Source: Deltaproteobacteria bacterium Ga0077550
Lineage (GTDB): Bacteria > Myxococcota_A > Polyangia > Nannocystales > Nannocystaceae
Length of the DNA: 64,000 bases
Assembly: GCA_001464385.1 (NCBI GenBank)
Contig: LNFB01000175.1
Location: 43,313-107,312 of the forward strand
Direction of reading: 5' to 3'
Shown: positions 29,351 through 38,019 of the stretch, piece by piece
Layout of the letters: every line of letters begins with the position of its first letter
How positions within the stretch are numbered: position 1 is the first letter of the stretch
Made by a program: the position numbers and the translations under genes
The notes under the pieces: generated by a model
What the model was told of the DNA's origin: nothing
What the model saw: only the letters and a program-made list of their open reading frames with translations
Databases searched by the model: none

Positions 29351-30241
29351 TCACGCCGGTCGCCCGCGCAGCACCGCGAGCAGATCGTGCTCGCCGGCCG
29401 CGTCGCGTTGCAGCGCGAGCACGGCCCGCAGCGGCACGTGGGCCACCCGACGCGCCGTGGCGACGAACTCCGCGATCGGCTCGACGACCACGCGAGATCG
29501 CGAGCGCGAGGCCTGGACCACACGATCGCCGGCCACGACCAGACCGACGTGGCACGGGGCCTCGTCCGCGGACCAGATCGCGACGACGTCGCCCGCGTCG
29601 CGGCCCACCCCGGGATGCGGCCCGACCGCGAGCTGATCGCTCGAGTGCCGCGGCATCCGGAGGCCCGCCGCGCCGAGCAGCCGCTGCACGAGCCCCGAGC
29701 AATCCACCCCGTGGGGGCGCGTGCCGCCGAGGCGGTACGGCGCGTCGATCCACGCCGGCCACGCCCGCTCGAGCGCCGCGAGATCGGCTTCGGTGCGCGC
29801 GGGCAGCCGCGGCGGATCGACCGCGGCCCCGAGGGGATCACGGGTCCACCCGACGGTGCCATCGGCCGCGCGCACGAGCACGGCGTCGTCGTGCTCCGCG
29901 AGCACCTCCACCGGCCCGTCGCCCCCGTCGAGCTCCGTGGCCAGGGGACCGGAGGCGTGCCGCTGCAGCGTCATCCCAGCGGGCGGTACGGCGGCGAAGC
30001 GACCGGTGGTGAGCACGCCGACCTCGGCTGTGTCGAGCTCCGCGACGCCGTCGCACGCCCGGCGCACACGCTCGAGCAGGCCCCGCGCCGCAACGGCGCC
30101 GCGCAACCGGACGCGACCGTCCCCGCCGTCGGTCGCCACGAGCTCGACGTGGGTCCAGCCGAACTCGGCGAGCGCAGCCCGGCGGACCTCGGCGATCGCC
30201 GCGGCCACCCGACCGGCCGGGGTGATCTCGGCCGGGGTCAT
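29351..30241 (-). CDS. NlpC/P60 family hydrolase, no signal peptide
   Basis: 296 residues. The C-terminal NlpC/P60 domain (about 150-296) has catalytic Cys in HGVDCSGLVQRLL and His in APCHVGLVVAGDRVVQASRSR. The middle (105-150) is SH3-like (VLAEHDDAVLVRAADGTVGWTR). The N-terminal 80 residues resemble a BON-like alpha/beta unit (GRVRLRGAVAARGLLERVRRACDGV). No signal peptide or anchor is evident, which points to a cytoplasmic peptidase acting on imported muropeptides or on a cytoplasmic gamma-D-glutamyl peptide. Its ATG overlaps the stop of the MurE-like gene (ATGA), so the two products probably work on one substrate. Confidence 0.85.
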   Translation of the reverse strand: MTPAEITPAGRVAAAIAEVRRAALAEFGWTHVELVATDGGDGRVRLRGAVAARGLLERVRRACDGVAELDTAEVGVLTTGRFAAVPPAGMTLQRHASGPLATELDGGDGPVEVLAEHDDAVLVRAADGTVGWTRDPLGAAVDPPRLPARTEADLAALERAWPAWIDAPYRLGGTRPHGVDCSGLVQRLLGAAGLRMPRHSSDQLAVGPHPGVGRDAGDVVAIWSADEAPCHVGLVVAGDRVVQASRSRSRVVVEPIAEFVATARRVAHVPLRAVLALQRDAAGEHDLLAVLRGRPA

Positions 30242-31464
30242 CGCGGCCTTCCGAGGCTGCGCAGGACCTCGTCGGCGTCGCAGAACGGGAGCTCGACGTC
30301 GCCGACGACCTGCCCGGTCTCGTGGCCCTTGCCGGCGACGACGACGACATCACCGGGGCGCGCCGCGTCGATCGCCGCGTCGATCGCCCGCGCTCGATCG
30401 AGCTCGACGTGGGCGACCGCCCGCCCGCCGCGCTCGACCCCGCGGCGCAGGGCCTCCGCGATCGCGCTGGGTTCCTCGCGACGCGGGTTGTCGTTGGTGA
30501 TGAACACCAGATCGGCCCGCGCGCCCACGGCCTCGCCCATCGGCTCGCGCTTGCCCGGCGTGCTGTCGCCGCCGGCTCCGAACACGACGATCACACGGCC
30601 CGTGGCGAGCCGCGCCGCGACGTCGCACGTCCGCGCCAGCGCGTCGGCCGAGTGCGCATAGTCGACCGCGACGATGGGATCGGTGCCGAGGACCTCGAAG
30701 CGACCCGGCACCGGCCGGCATCGCGCGAGCCCCTGGACGATCGCGTCGGCGGGGACGCCCGCGGCGTCGGCAGCCAGCGCCGCGGCCAGGGCATTCTCGG
30801 CGAAGACATCTCCGACCATGCGCAGCTGCAGCGTCGGGCCGAGGCGCTCCGCCAACGCCGACGGCGCGAGCACGACGCGGGTGCCGTGGGCATCGACGTC
30901 GATCGACGCCGCCGCGAGATCGGGCGCGATGCGGGCCTCGCCCCGCGTCGGCGCGTGGAACCACCGGCGCCGCACGTCCGGCGGCATCGCCTGGTGAACG
31001 AGCAGCGCGTGCTCGTCGCCCGCGTTGAGCACCCCCGTGCGCCCCGGCCCGAGGTGGACCAGCAGCTGCGCCTTGGAGGCGAGGTAGTGCTCCCACGATC
31101 CGTGGGTCGTGAAGTGATCGGGCGAGAGGTTGGTGAACACGCCGAGATCGAAGCGCCAGCGCTTGGCGTACCCTTCGGCGAGGGCCTTGCTCGTCACCTC
31201 GACCGCGGCGTGCTCGATGCCAAGGGCCAGCGCGCGGCGGAACGCCTCGTAGAAGCCCGACAGCGACCGCGGCAGATCCGTGATCGGCGTCTCGTCGATG
31301 GCGTAGCCGAGCGTGCTGATGACGAGGGTCGGCTTGCCCCACGCCCGCAGGATCGCCGCGTGCATCCACGTGGTCGACGTCTTGCCGTTGGTCCCGGTCG
31401 TGCCGATCGTGAAGAAGCGCTCGGCCCCGGAGAACGGCGGCGTCGTGGGACGATCGGGCTGCAT
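30238..31464 (-). CDS. Short MurE-like Mur ligase lacking the N-terminal domain
   Basis: 408 residues. The central ATPase domain has TIGTTGTNGKTSTT (Lys28 in the P loop) and the ligase residues VEVTSKAL, where MurE has EVSSHxL. The C-terminal domain shows VDYAHSADAL, FGAGGDSTPGKREPMG, TNDNPRREEP and GKGHET, all MurE-like; DNPRREEP sits where MurE enzymes recognise meso-diaminopimelate (DNPR). The first ~90 residues of true MurE, which bind the UDP part, are missing: the P loop starts at residue 21. It is therefore probably not the essential MurE but an ATP-dependent amide ligase for a peptide or amino-acid substrate, coupled with the adjoining NlpC/P60 gene. Confidence 0.85.
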   Translation of the reverse strand: MQPDRPTTPPFSGAERFFTIGTTGTNGKTSTTWMHAAILRAWGKPTLVISTLGYAIDETPITDLPRSLSGFYEAFRRALALGIEHAAVEVTSKALAEGYAKRWRFDLGVFTNLSPDHFTTHGSWEHYLASKAQLLVHLGPGRTGVLNAGDEHALLVHQAMPPDVRRRWFHAPTRGEARIAPDLAAASIDVDAHGTRVVLAPSALAERLGPTLQLRMVGDVFAENALAAALAADAAGVPADAIVQGLARCRPVPGRFEVLGTDPIVAVDYAHSADALARTCDVAARLATGRVIVVFGAGGDSTPGKREPMGEAVGARADLVFITNDNPRREEPSAIAEALRRGVERGGRAVAHVELDRARAIDAAIDAARPGDVVVVAGKGHETGQVVGDVELPFCDADEVLRSLGRPR

Positions 31465-31561
31465 CGCGGGAGGAGCGGAAGGCTCCCCCCGTGCGATGCC
31501 ATCATTGCCCGCGGCGCGCCAGTGTTTTCCGGCGGCGCGCCCGAGGGGCCAGCGGCCCGGC

Positions 31562-31567
31562 TACGAT
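31562..31567 (+). promoter_or_regulatory. -10 box of the 31574 gene
   Basis: TACGAT ends 6 bases before an in-frame TTG (31574) and overlaps the alternative GTG (31568), favouring the TTG as start. Confidence 0.35.
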
Positions 31568-31573
31568 GTGCCG

Positions 31574-32560
31574 TTGACCGACGTCGTCGCCCCGTCCCTC
31601 GCCGAGATCGAAGCCGCGCGCGCACGCCTGGGCGACGCCATCGCGCACACGCCGACCTGGCACTGGCGCACGCCGGGGGTGCGGGAGCGTCTGCCGGAGC
31701 TGACGCTGCACCTCAAGCTCGAGCTGCTGCAGCACACCGGCAGCTTCAAGGCCCGCGCCGCCCTGCTCTTCGCCCTCGGTCTCGACGCCGACGCGCGCGC
31801 CCGCGGGCTCACGGGTGTGAGCGCCGGCAACCACGCCATCGCCCTCGCCCACGCCGCGCGGGCCGTGGGGAGCACCGCGAAGGTGGTGATGCCGCGCACC
31901 GCCGATCCGTGGCGCGTCGCCCGATGCCGCGAGTTCGGCGGTGAGGTCGTGCTGGTGGCCGACGTCCACACCGCCTTCGCCGAGGTCGAGCGCATCGTCG
32001 CCGAAGAGGGCCGCGTGTTCGTGCACCCCTTCGAGGGCCCGACGGTCGCGCTCGGCACCGCCACGCTCGGCCTCGAGATCCTCGGGGACCTCCCCGAGCT
32101 CGACGCCGTGGTCGTCCCGATCGGCGGCGGCGGACTGTGTGCCGGGATCGCCGCGGCGATCAAGCAGCGCCGCCCCGACGTGGCCGTCTACGGGGTCGAG
32201 CCCGTGGGCGCCGACTCGATGCACCGCAGCTTCGCCGCCGGATCGCCCCAGGGGATCGAGGCCGTGCGGACGATCGCCGACAGCCTCGGGGCGCCCCACG
32301 CCGCGCCCCACAGCTTCGCGCTGTGCCGGCGCTTCGTCGACGATCTGGTGCTCGTCGACGACGACATGCTGCGCGACGCGATGCGGCTGCTGTTCGCCGA
32401 CGCCAAGCTCGCCGTCGAGCCCGCAGGCGCCGCGGCGACGGCCGCCGTGCTCGGGCCGCTGCGGGACCGGCTCGCGGGCAAGCGCGTCGTGGCGCTGGTG
32501 TGCGGGGCCAACCTGGATCCCGCAGCGTTCGCGCGCCACGTGGCTCTGCCCGCGGCCTGA
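31574..32560 (+). CDS. PLP-dependent serine/threonine dehydratase family protein
   Basis: 328 residues of the fold-type II PLP family. The PLP lysine lies in HTGSFKARAA (Lys59), the phosphate loop is VPIGGGGLCAGI (about 182-193) and VSAGNHAIALAHAA matches the substrate Asn loop. There is no C-terminal ACT regulatory domain, so it is a catabolic-type threonine/serine dehydratase or a serine racemase-like enzyme; the reaction converts the amino acid to a 2-oxo acid and ammonia. The start is either GTG 31568 or TTG 31574; TACGAT (31562-31567) favours the TTG. Confidence 0.88.
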   Translation: MTDVVAPSLAEIEAARARLGDAIAHTPTWHWRTPGVRERLPELTLHLKLELLQHTGSFKARAALLFALGLDADARARGLTGVSAGNHAIALAHAARAVGSTAKVVMPRTADPWRVARCREFGGEVVLVADVHTAFAEVERIVAEEGRVFVHPFEGPTVALGTATLGLEILGDLPELDAVVVPIGGGGLCAGIAAAIKQRRPDVAVYGVEPVGADSMHRSFAAGSPQGIEAVRTIADSLGAPHAAPHSFALCRRFVDDLVLVDDDMLRDAMRLLFADAKLAVEPAGAAATAAVLGPLRDRLAGKRVVALVCGANLDPAAFARHVALPAA

Positions 32561-32575
32561 CGTCCTGGGCACGGA

Positions 32576-32929
32576 TCAGTAGCTGTCGACGAGGTCCTCG
32601 ACGACCTCGTCCTTGCCGCAGTGCTGCTCGAGCACGCGGACGATCTTCGCCTCGTCCATCCCCGGGTAGAAGCCGCGCTGGCTCTCGAGCACCGCGAAGT
32701 CCGGATCGCGATTCGGGTCGTCGCCCGGCGCGAGCTCGACCACGAAGGTGTTGGGCCCGTCGTCGCACCGGCCGAAGCAGGTGTAGTTGCGCACGGCGAC
32801 CTTGTCCCGCAGGCCCGGCTGGGCGGCGGCGGTCTTGCCCGCGAGCTCGAAGAGGCGATCGCTGTCGTGCGTGACCCCGCAGCTCGGGCCGTCACAGACG
32901 AGTAGACAGTAGCGACGTGGCGCGGTCAT
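32576..32929 (-). CDS. Thioredoxin-like [2Fe-2S] ferredoxin
   Basis: The 117-residue protein has the four cluster cysteines of the thioredoxin-fold [2Fe-2S] family: Cys12 and Cys17 (CDGPSC) and Cys51 and Cys55 (CFGRC). This is the spacing seen in NuoE-like and Shethna-type ferredoxins. There is no signal peptide, so it is a cytoplasmic electron carrier. Acidic residues at the C-terminus (HCGKDEVVEDLVDSY) are typical of the family. The ATG at 32929 lies 38 bases inside the end of the upstream propeller lipoprotein gene, so it is the last gene of that operon. Confidence 0.88.
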   Translation of the reverse strand: MTAPRRYCLLVCDGPSCGVTHDSDRLFELAGKTAAAQPGLRDKVAVRNYTCFGRCDDGPNTFVVELAPGDDPNRDPDFAVLESQRGFYPGMDEAKIVRVLEQHCGKDEVVEDLVDSY

Positions 32930-34742
32930 CGGGGCTCTGTTCGGCCAACCGATGCAGGCCGCGCGCGATGAAAGCACGCAGGGCAGGCTCGCACAACGGG
33001 TCGCCAGCCACCGCCTCGAGCACCGTGCGCGCACGCTGTGCGGCCGCCTGTGCGGCCACCGGGGCGGCCACCGGGGCGTTCGGCGCCTCGCTGCCCGCGT
33101 ACACGAGCAGCAGCTCGGCGGCCGCGCGCAGGGCGGTCGACTCGTACGCGACGATCTGGTCCGCGTGGTACCGGCGCACGAAGGTCGCGAGGGCTTCGAC
33201 CGCGGCGGGGTCGCGCAGCCGGCTCAGCGTCTCGACGATCTCCACCAGCTCGACCGGCCGCGTGCCGGGGTGCAGGAGCAGGGCCGTGAGCTCCTCGACG
33301 ACCTCGGGCGTGCCGCTGCGCGCCGCCTCGCGGATCGCCCCCGCGAGGTCGTCGCCGTCGACGCCTGCGCCGGGCCGCCGCCGCAGGGCGACGAGCACGG
33401 CCTGCACGTCCCCCGCGCTGCCCTGCCCCCAACGACCGGCCGTGAGCTCGGCCGCGTGGTCGCGCAGCGCCTCGGCGGCGTCGGTCTGCTCGGCGCGCAC
33501 CGCCCCCGACGACAGCGCGAGGACGGCGGCGCGGACGTCCGCGTTGTCGTCGCGCCACAGCAGCTCGGCCGCGAGCTCCTGCGCGGGCAGCAGCCGCGGA
33601 TCGGGATCCAGCAGGAGCGCGTGGAGATCCGCGATCGGATCGGGCGTCTGGGGCCGTCGCGCGGCCGTCGACGCGCCGCCGCCGAGCACGAGCGCCCCGC
33701 GGACCGGATCGCCGCCCGCGATGCGATCGACGACCTGCCCGGTGGCCGCCCGCAGCACCACGATCGCCCCGTCCTCACGGACGAGGACGACGTCGTCGCC
33801 GAGCACCTCCATCGCCACGAACTCGCCGCGCGCCTCGACGTGCACCCAACGCGCGCGGCTCGGGCGGCCGTCGGCGTCGAGCCGCATCGCGACCACGGCC
33901 CGCCGCGACAGCAGCATCGCGTCGCGGGCGATCGCGTGCTCGGAGAGCCCGAGCCACAGCCGCAGCCGTTCGCCGTCGTCGTGGCCGGGATCGATCCCAT
34001 CGACCGTTGGGAACACCGGCGCGTGGGCGCCGGCGATCGCGTGCGCGCGCCCGCCCTGACCGAGCTCGACCCACTGCGCGCCGCCGCCGACCAGCCACTT
34101 GTCGCCGTGGTGGACGACGCGCTCGAGCACCGCGCCGCCGGGCACGTCCTGACGCGCGAGCTCGCGGCCGGTCGCGATGCGGAACGACGCGACCTGGGCG
34201 CCGACGGGCACCAGCGCAACTCCGCCGTGGACCGCCGGGATGCCGAGCGTCTGCCCGGCGCGGTGACGCCAGCGCACGTGGCCGTCGTGACTGGCCATCG
34301 CGACCAGCTCGGCGCGGGCGCCCTTGCGGCCACCCACGACGCTCGCGACGATCCACTGCTCGGACACGTCGAGGCCGGTCAGCGCCTCGCCGGGGAGGTC
34401 GACCGAGAAGCGAACGGTGCCGCGGAGGCGATCGACCGCGACGAGCCGGTGCCCGCGGACGGGGAAGTAGACGGTGGTCGCGTTGGCGACCGGATGGCCG
34501 GTCACCTCGAGGGGCAGGACCCAGTGCGAGCGTGCGGTGACCGGATCGATGGCGCGGACGCGGGCCTGCTCGACGAGCACGACCAGGCCCGGCGCCAGGG
34601 CGGCGCGACGATCGACCCGCTCGACCTCGCCTTCGGCGTCGCTCACGACGCTGCCGTGGGATGGCGCCGCGCCCGGCAGCGCGTGGCCGCACGCCGCGAG
34701 CGTCACGGCCCCGAAGACGAGCCAGCGGGCACGGCGTGTCAT
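32892..34742 (-). CDS. Beta-propeller lipoprotein with C-terminal HEAT-like region
   Basis: 616 residues. The lipoprotein signal ends in TLAACG (Cys about 18). Residues 45-360 contain PQQ/WD40-like blades (VRAIDPVTARSHWVLPLEV, RLVAVDRLRGTVRFSVDL, MASHDGHVRWRHRAGQ, VLRAATGQVVDRI), as in BamB-type proteins but without BamB-specific motifs. Residues 370-605 are helical with HEAT-like spacing (NADVRAAVLALSSG, GTPEVVEELTALLLHPG, RDPAAVEALATFVRR). It probably sits at the outer membrane or periplasm as a binding scaffold. The ATG overlaps the stop of the upstream HEAT gene by 4 bases (ATGA). Confidence 0.85.
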   Translation of the reverse strand: MTRRARWLVFGAVTLAACGHALPGAAPSHGSVVSDAEGEVERVDRRAALAPGLVVLVEQARVRAIDPVTARSHWVLPLEVTGHPVANATTVYFPVRGHRLVAVDRLRGTVRFSVDLPGEALTGLDVSEQWIVASVVGGRKGARAELVAMASHDGHVRWRHRAGQTLGIPAVHGGVALVPVGAQVASFRIATGRELARQDVPGGAVLERVVHHGDKWLVGGGAQWVELGQGGRAHAIAGAHAPVFPTVDGIDPGHDDGERLRLWLGLSEHAIARDAMLLSRRAVVAMRLDADGRPSRARWVHVEARGEFVAMEVLGDDVVLVREDGAIVVLRAATGQVVDRIAGGDPVRGALVLGGGASTAARRPQTPDPIADLHALLLDPDPRLLPAQELAAELLWRDDNADVRAAVLALSSGAVRAEQTDAAEALRDHAAELTAGRWGQGSAGDVQAVLVALRRRPGAGVDGDDLAGAIREAARSGTPEVVEELTALLLHPGTRPVELVEIVETLSRLRDPAAVEALATFVRRYHADQIVAYESTALRAAAELLLVYAGSEAPNAPVAAPVAAQAAAQRARTVLEAVAGDPLCEPALRAFIARGLHRLAEQSPDDRATSLLSTRL

Positions 34743-35263
34743 CGCGGATCCTCGGGGACGAGCGGCTGGGCCTCCGCGGCGAGCTGCGCGGCGAGCTCCG
34801 GGTCGCGCCGCAGCAGGTCCGCGACGACCTCGTCGGCCGGCGGGCTCGGGTACAGCGCCGCGAGGGCGACCGCGAGCCGCCGCACGAGGGGATCAGTGTC
34901 CTTCGCCGCGAGCGAGATCGCGTCGAGCGCATCGCTGCCGCCGAGCGAGGCCCACGCCGCGAGGGCCCGCGCGCGCACCTCGAGCCCGCGGTAGCCCGCC
35001 AGCGTCCGCACGACGTCGACGAGATCCGAGCGAGGCGCCCCACGGAAGGTGTCGAGCAGGACCAGCAGCGCGCCCGGGGGCACACCGGCGTCGACGCGCT
35101 CGCGCAGCGCCGCGGCCGACTCGACGCCGGGCTCGGCGTACAGAGCGACGAGCCGAGCGCTGACGTCCTCGACGCTCGACTCCGCGGCGCGGACCTCCGG
35201 GGCGCCGAGCCCGAGGCCCAGGATCATCGCCACCACCACGCCGCCGAATCGAAACCGCTTCAT
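34739..35263 (-). CDS. Exported HEAT-repeat protein
   Basis: 174 residues with a signal peptide (residues 1-23, ending EVRAAE). Three or four helical repeats with Asp/Arg pairs follow (RSDLVDVVRTLAGYRGLEVRARALAAW, GSDALDAISLAAKDTDPLVRRLAVALAALY). The ending PELAAQLAAEAQPLVPEDPR is acidic. HEAT proteins of this size act as binding scaffolds; the partner is probably the co-expressed propeller lipoprotein. The ATG at 35263 follows a hairpin (35266-35299). Confidence 0.82.
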   Translation of the reverse strand: MKRFRFGGVVVAMILGLGLGAPEVRAAESSVEDVSARLVALYAEPGVESAAALRERVDAGVPPGALLVLLDTFRGAPRSDLVDVVRTLAGYRGLEVRARALAAWASLGGSDALDAISLAAKDTDPLVRRLAVALAALYPSPPADEVVADLLRRDPELAAQLAAEAQPLVPEDPR

Positions 35264-35265
35264 GT

Positions 35266-35299
35266 GCCCGCCGTCCCTCGAAGAGGACCATCGGCGGGC
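35266..35299 (-). other. Hairpin in the leader of the HEAT gene
   Basis: GCCCGCCG (35266-35273) and CGGCGGGC (35292-35299) are perfect complements. The hairpin lies 3 bases before the ATG at 35263 on the minus strand and includes the only purine-rich (GAGG) sequence that could bind ribosomes. There is no T-run, so it may regulate translation or act as a weak terminator for the 35392-38019 gene. The palindrome CGCTCGGGG/CCCCGAGCG follows at 35318-35335. Confidence 0.35.
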
Positions 35300-35391
35300 G
35301 CCGTCCGCACTTGAGGGCGCTCGGGGCCCCGAGCGGCCCGGGCGCGGCCGCCCGAGGCCCGCAATCGCTGCGAGCCCCGGGCCGGACGGGC

Positions 35392-38019
35392 TCACGGGAA
35401 GTTCGCGGTGAACCGGCGCATGAAGACCTCGCGATCGCTCGCGCTGCCGCTGGAGTACGCCGCCACCGGCTCGTCCGCCGTCAGCATCGCGAGGTCGGGT
35501 TCCTCTTGGAAGCCGGTGACCGCGGTGTTGATCCGGAACTCACCCTCGAAGACCGCCCCCGCCTGGTCGTAGCGCTGGGCATACACGCCGGTGAGGTTGC
35601 CGTCCTGGTTGGCCGAGACCCACGCGACGAGCGCGTCACCATCGGCGTTGAGCGTCACCGCGGGGTTGTTCTGGGCGCCCGCGACGAACGTGTTCACCTG
35701 GAACTCGCCGCCCTGCGCCACGGCGGCAGTGTCGTAGCGGCGGGCGACCACCGCCGTGGAATTGCCGTCGACGTTGTCGCTGCTCCAGCCGATCACGAAC
35801 TCGCCGCTGGCGTTCATCGCCACCGAGGGCTGGCTCTGGTTGCCGTTGGTCGTGCCGTTCACGAGCGTCTCGGCGGTCAGCTGCACGCCGGCCGCGTCGA
35901 AGCGCCGGAAGTACACGCCGATGCCGCTGCCGTCCTGATCGTTGGCGCCCTGCCAGGTCACGACGAAGGATCCGTTCGAGGCGCGGCCGACCGACGGGAG
36001 CTGCTGATCACCGGCGACGGTCGAGTTCGCGGTGAACTCGCCCTGCGCGACCGCGGCGGCGTTGTAGCGCCGGCACAGCACATCGTAGGTCATCACCGGT
36101 CGGTGCTCGAAGCAGATGACGAACGCGCCGGTGTTGTCGGCGGCGACGTCGGGTCGCCGCTGCAGGCCGACCGCACTGCTGTTGACCTGGAACTCCGCGG
36201 TCGTCACGGCCCCGGTGTCGTCGTAGCGCTTGGCGTACACACCGCCGCTGTCGGCGTCGGGCGATTCCCAGGTGACGATGAACCCGGCGTCCCAGACCGC
36301 GACCGACGGGTTCGCCTGCGCGCCGTTGGTCGTGGTGTTGACCAGGAACTCGGCGCCGATCGGCGCGCCCGTGCCGTCGTACATCTGGGCGTACACGCCC
36401 GAGCCATTGCCGTCCTGGGCGGGGTTCACGATCGGCGTGCTCACCCACGCGACCACGAAGTAGCTGCCGTCGGGCGCGGCCCCGATCGCCGGGGCGAGCT
36501 GCGAGTCGAGCTCGTAGGTGTTGACCTGGATCTCGCCGCCGATGTCGCACGGATCGGGGCAGCTGCCCTCGCAGTCGAGGCCCTCTTCGTCGCCGTTGGC
36601 CACGCCGTCCGTGCAGGTCGGTGCCTGGCACGTGTTCGCCGTGCACACGCCGCTGATGCAGTCGTCGTCGTCGATGCACTGCTCGCCGGTGTCGCAGGTC
36701 ATGCCGCAGCTCGAGCCGCAGTCGACGTCCGTCTCGTCGCCGTTCTCGATGCCGTCGAAGCAGTCCGGCACCGAGCACACGCCGAGCTCGCAGACGCCCG
36801 GCTCGCAGTCGCCGGCGTCGATGCAGTCCTCGCCCTCCTGGCAGGTGGCACCGCAGGCGCCGCCGCAGTCGAGGTCGGTCTCGTCGCCGTTCTCGACGCC
36901 GTCGAGGCAGTCGGGCGCGGAGCACTGCCCGAACTCGCAGACGCCCTGGATGCAGTCGCCGGCGTCGAAGCAATCGTCCCCGGTCGAGCACGTCGCGCCG
37001 CACAGACCGCCACAGTCCGTGTCGGTCTCGTCGCCGTTCTGCACGGCGTCGCTGCACGTCGGCATCGCGCAGACCATGTCCGTGCACACTCCGCTGTTGC
37101 AGTCGTCCGCGGCGACGCAGCCGTCGCCGTCGTCACACGGCCCGCACGAGCCGCCGCAGTCCTCTGCGGTCTCGTCGCCGTTCTGGACCCCGTCGTTGCA
37201 GCCCGGCGCCTGGCAGTTGCCGCCGTCGCAGATGCCGCTCATGCAGTCGGAGTTCACCTCGCAGCTGCCCGAGTTGGGGCACGCCGGGCACGATCCGCCG
37301 CAGTCCTCGTCGGTCTCGTCGCCGTTCTGCTCGGCGTCGTCGCACGCCGGTGCGGCGCACGTGTTCGTCTCGGCGTCGCAGACGTGCGAGTCGCAGTCGG
37401 CGTCGACGTTGCAGCCGCCCCCGGGACCGCAGTCCGGGCAGTCGACGCCACCGCAGTCGATGTCCGTCTCGTGGGTCTCCTGCACGCCGTTGTCGCAGGC
37501 GGCCGGATCACAGGTCGCGCCGCGCGTGCAGTACTCGCCGGGTCGACAGTCGTCGTCGTCGGAGCAATCGCCGCTCGTGCCGCAGGGGCTGGGGCACGTG
37601 GTGCCGCAGTCGACCCCGTCCTCGTTGCCGTTCTGGACCTCGTCGTAGCAGGTCGGCGACTGGCACTCGCCGCCGCTGCACACCAGCGACTGGCAGTCCT
37701 CGCCCGCGCCGCAGCCCTGACCGTCGACGCAGGGATCGCAGCTGCCCCCGCAGTCGACGTCGGTCTCGTCGCCGTTCTGCACGGTGTCGGAGCAGTCCGG
37801 GTTCCCGGAGGAGCCGGCGGTGGTGTCCCCGGTCGGCATCGACATCGTGGTGTCGGCCGTGTCCGAGTCGGACAGCGTGTTGATGCCGCCCTCGGCGCTC
37901 GATCCCGAGTCGACGGCCTCGACGACTTCGTCGGCGCAGGAGGCCACGCCCCCGAGGGCGAGGCACAGGACGAGACCATGGGGCAGGTGGTGTTGGGCAA
38001 GCGAGGCTATGCGGCGCAT
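35392..38019 (-). CDS. Large surface lipoprotein with nine Cys-rich repeats and a repeated C-terminal domain
   Basis: 875 residues. The lipoprotein signal ends in GGVASC (Cys about 28), followed by an acidic Ser/Thr linker. Residues 75-500 hold eight full and one partial repeat of about 48 residues with the pattern DGVxNGDETDxDCGGxCxxCxxGxxCxxxxDCxSGxCxxxxCxxP. The rest (about 500-875) has about seven units of 50-60 residues with VVxW, DGTGAPIGAEFLVN and NGxxxxPSVAxxxxGxFVxxW motifs, resembling propeller blades. The cysteines are likely disulfides. It is probably an extracellular adhesin or structural protein, as inferred from architecture. Confidence 0.9.
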   Translation of the reverse strand: MRRIASLAQHHLPHGLVLCLALGGVASCADEVVEAVDSGSSAEGGINTLSDSDTADTTMSMPTGDTTAGSSGNPDCSDTVQNGDETDVDCGGSCDPCVDGQGCGAGEDCQSLVCSGGECQSPTCYDEVQNGNEDGVDCGTTCPSPCGTSGDCSDDDDCRPGEYCTRGATCDPAACDNGVQETHETDIDCGGVDCPDCGPGGGCNVDADCDSHVCDAETNTCAAPACDDAEQNGDETDEDCGGSCPACPNSGSCEVNSDCMSGICDGGNCQAPGCNDGVQNGDETAEDCGGSCGPCDDGDGCVAADDCNSGVCTDMVCAMPTCSDAVQNGDETDTDCGGLCGATCSTGDDCFDAGDCIQGVCEFGQCSAPDCLDGVENGDETDLDCGGACGATCQEGEDCIDAGDCEPGVCELGVCSVPDCFDGIENGDETDVDCGSSCGMTCDTGEQCIDDDDCISGVCTANTCQAPTCTDGVANGDEEGLDCEGSCPDPCDIGGEIQVNTYELDSQLAPAIGAAPDGSYFVVAWVSTPIVNPAQDGNGSGVYAQMYDGTGAPIGAEFLVNTTTNGAQANPSVAVWDAGFIVTWESPDADSGGVYAKRYDDTGAVTTAEFQVNSSAVGLQRRPDVAADNTGAFVICFEHRPVMTYDVLCRRYNAAAVAQGEFTANSTVAGDQQLPSVGRASNGSFVVTWQGANDQDGSGIGVYFRRFDAAGVQLTAETLVNGTTNGNQSQPSVAMNASGEFVIGWSSDNVDGNSTAVVARRYDTAAVAQGGEFQVNTFVAGAQNNPAVTLNADGDALVAWVSANQDGNLTGVYAQRYDQAGAVFEGEFRINTAVTGFQEEPDLAMLTADEPVAAYSSGSASDREVFMRRFTANFP

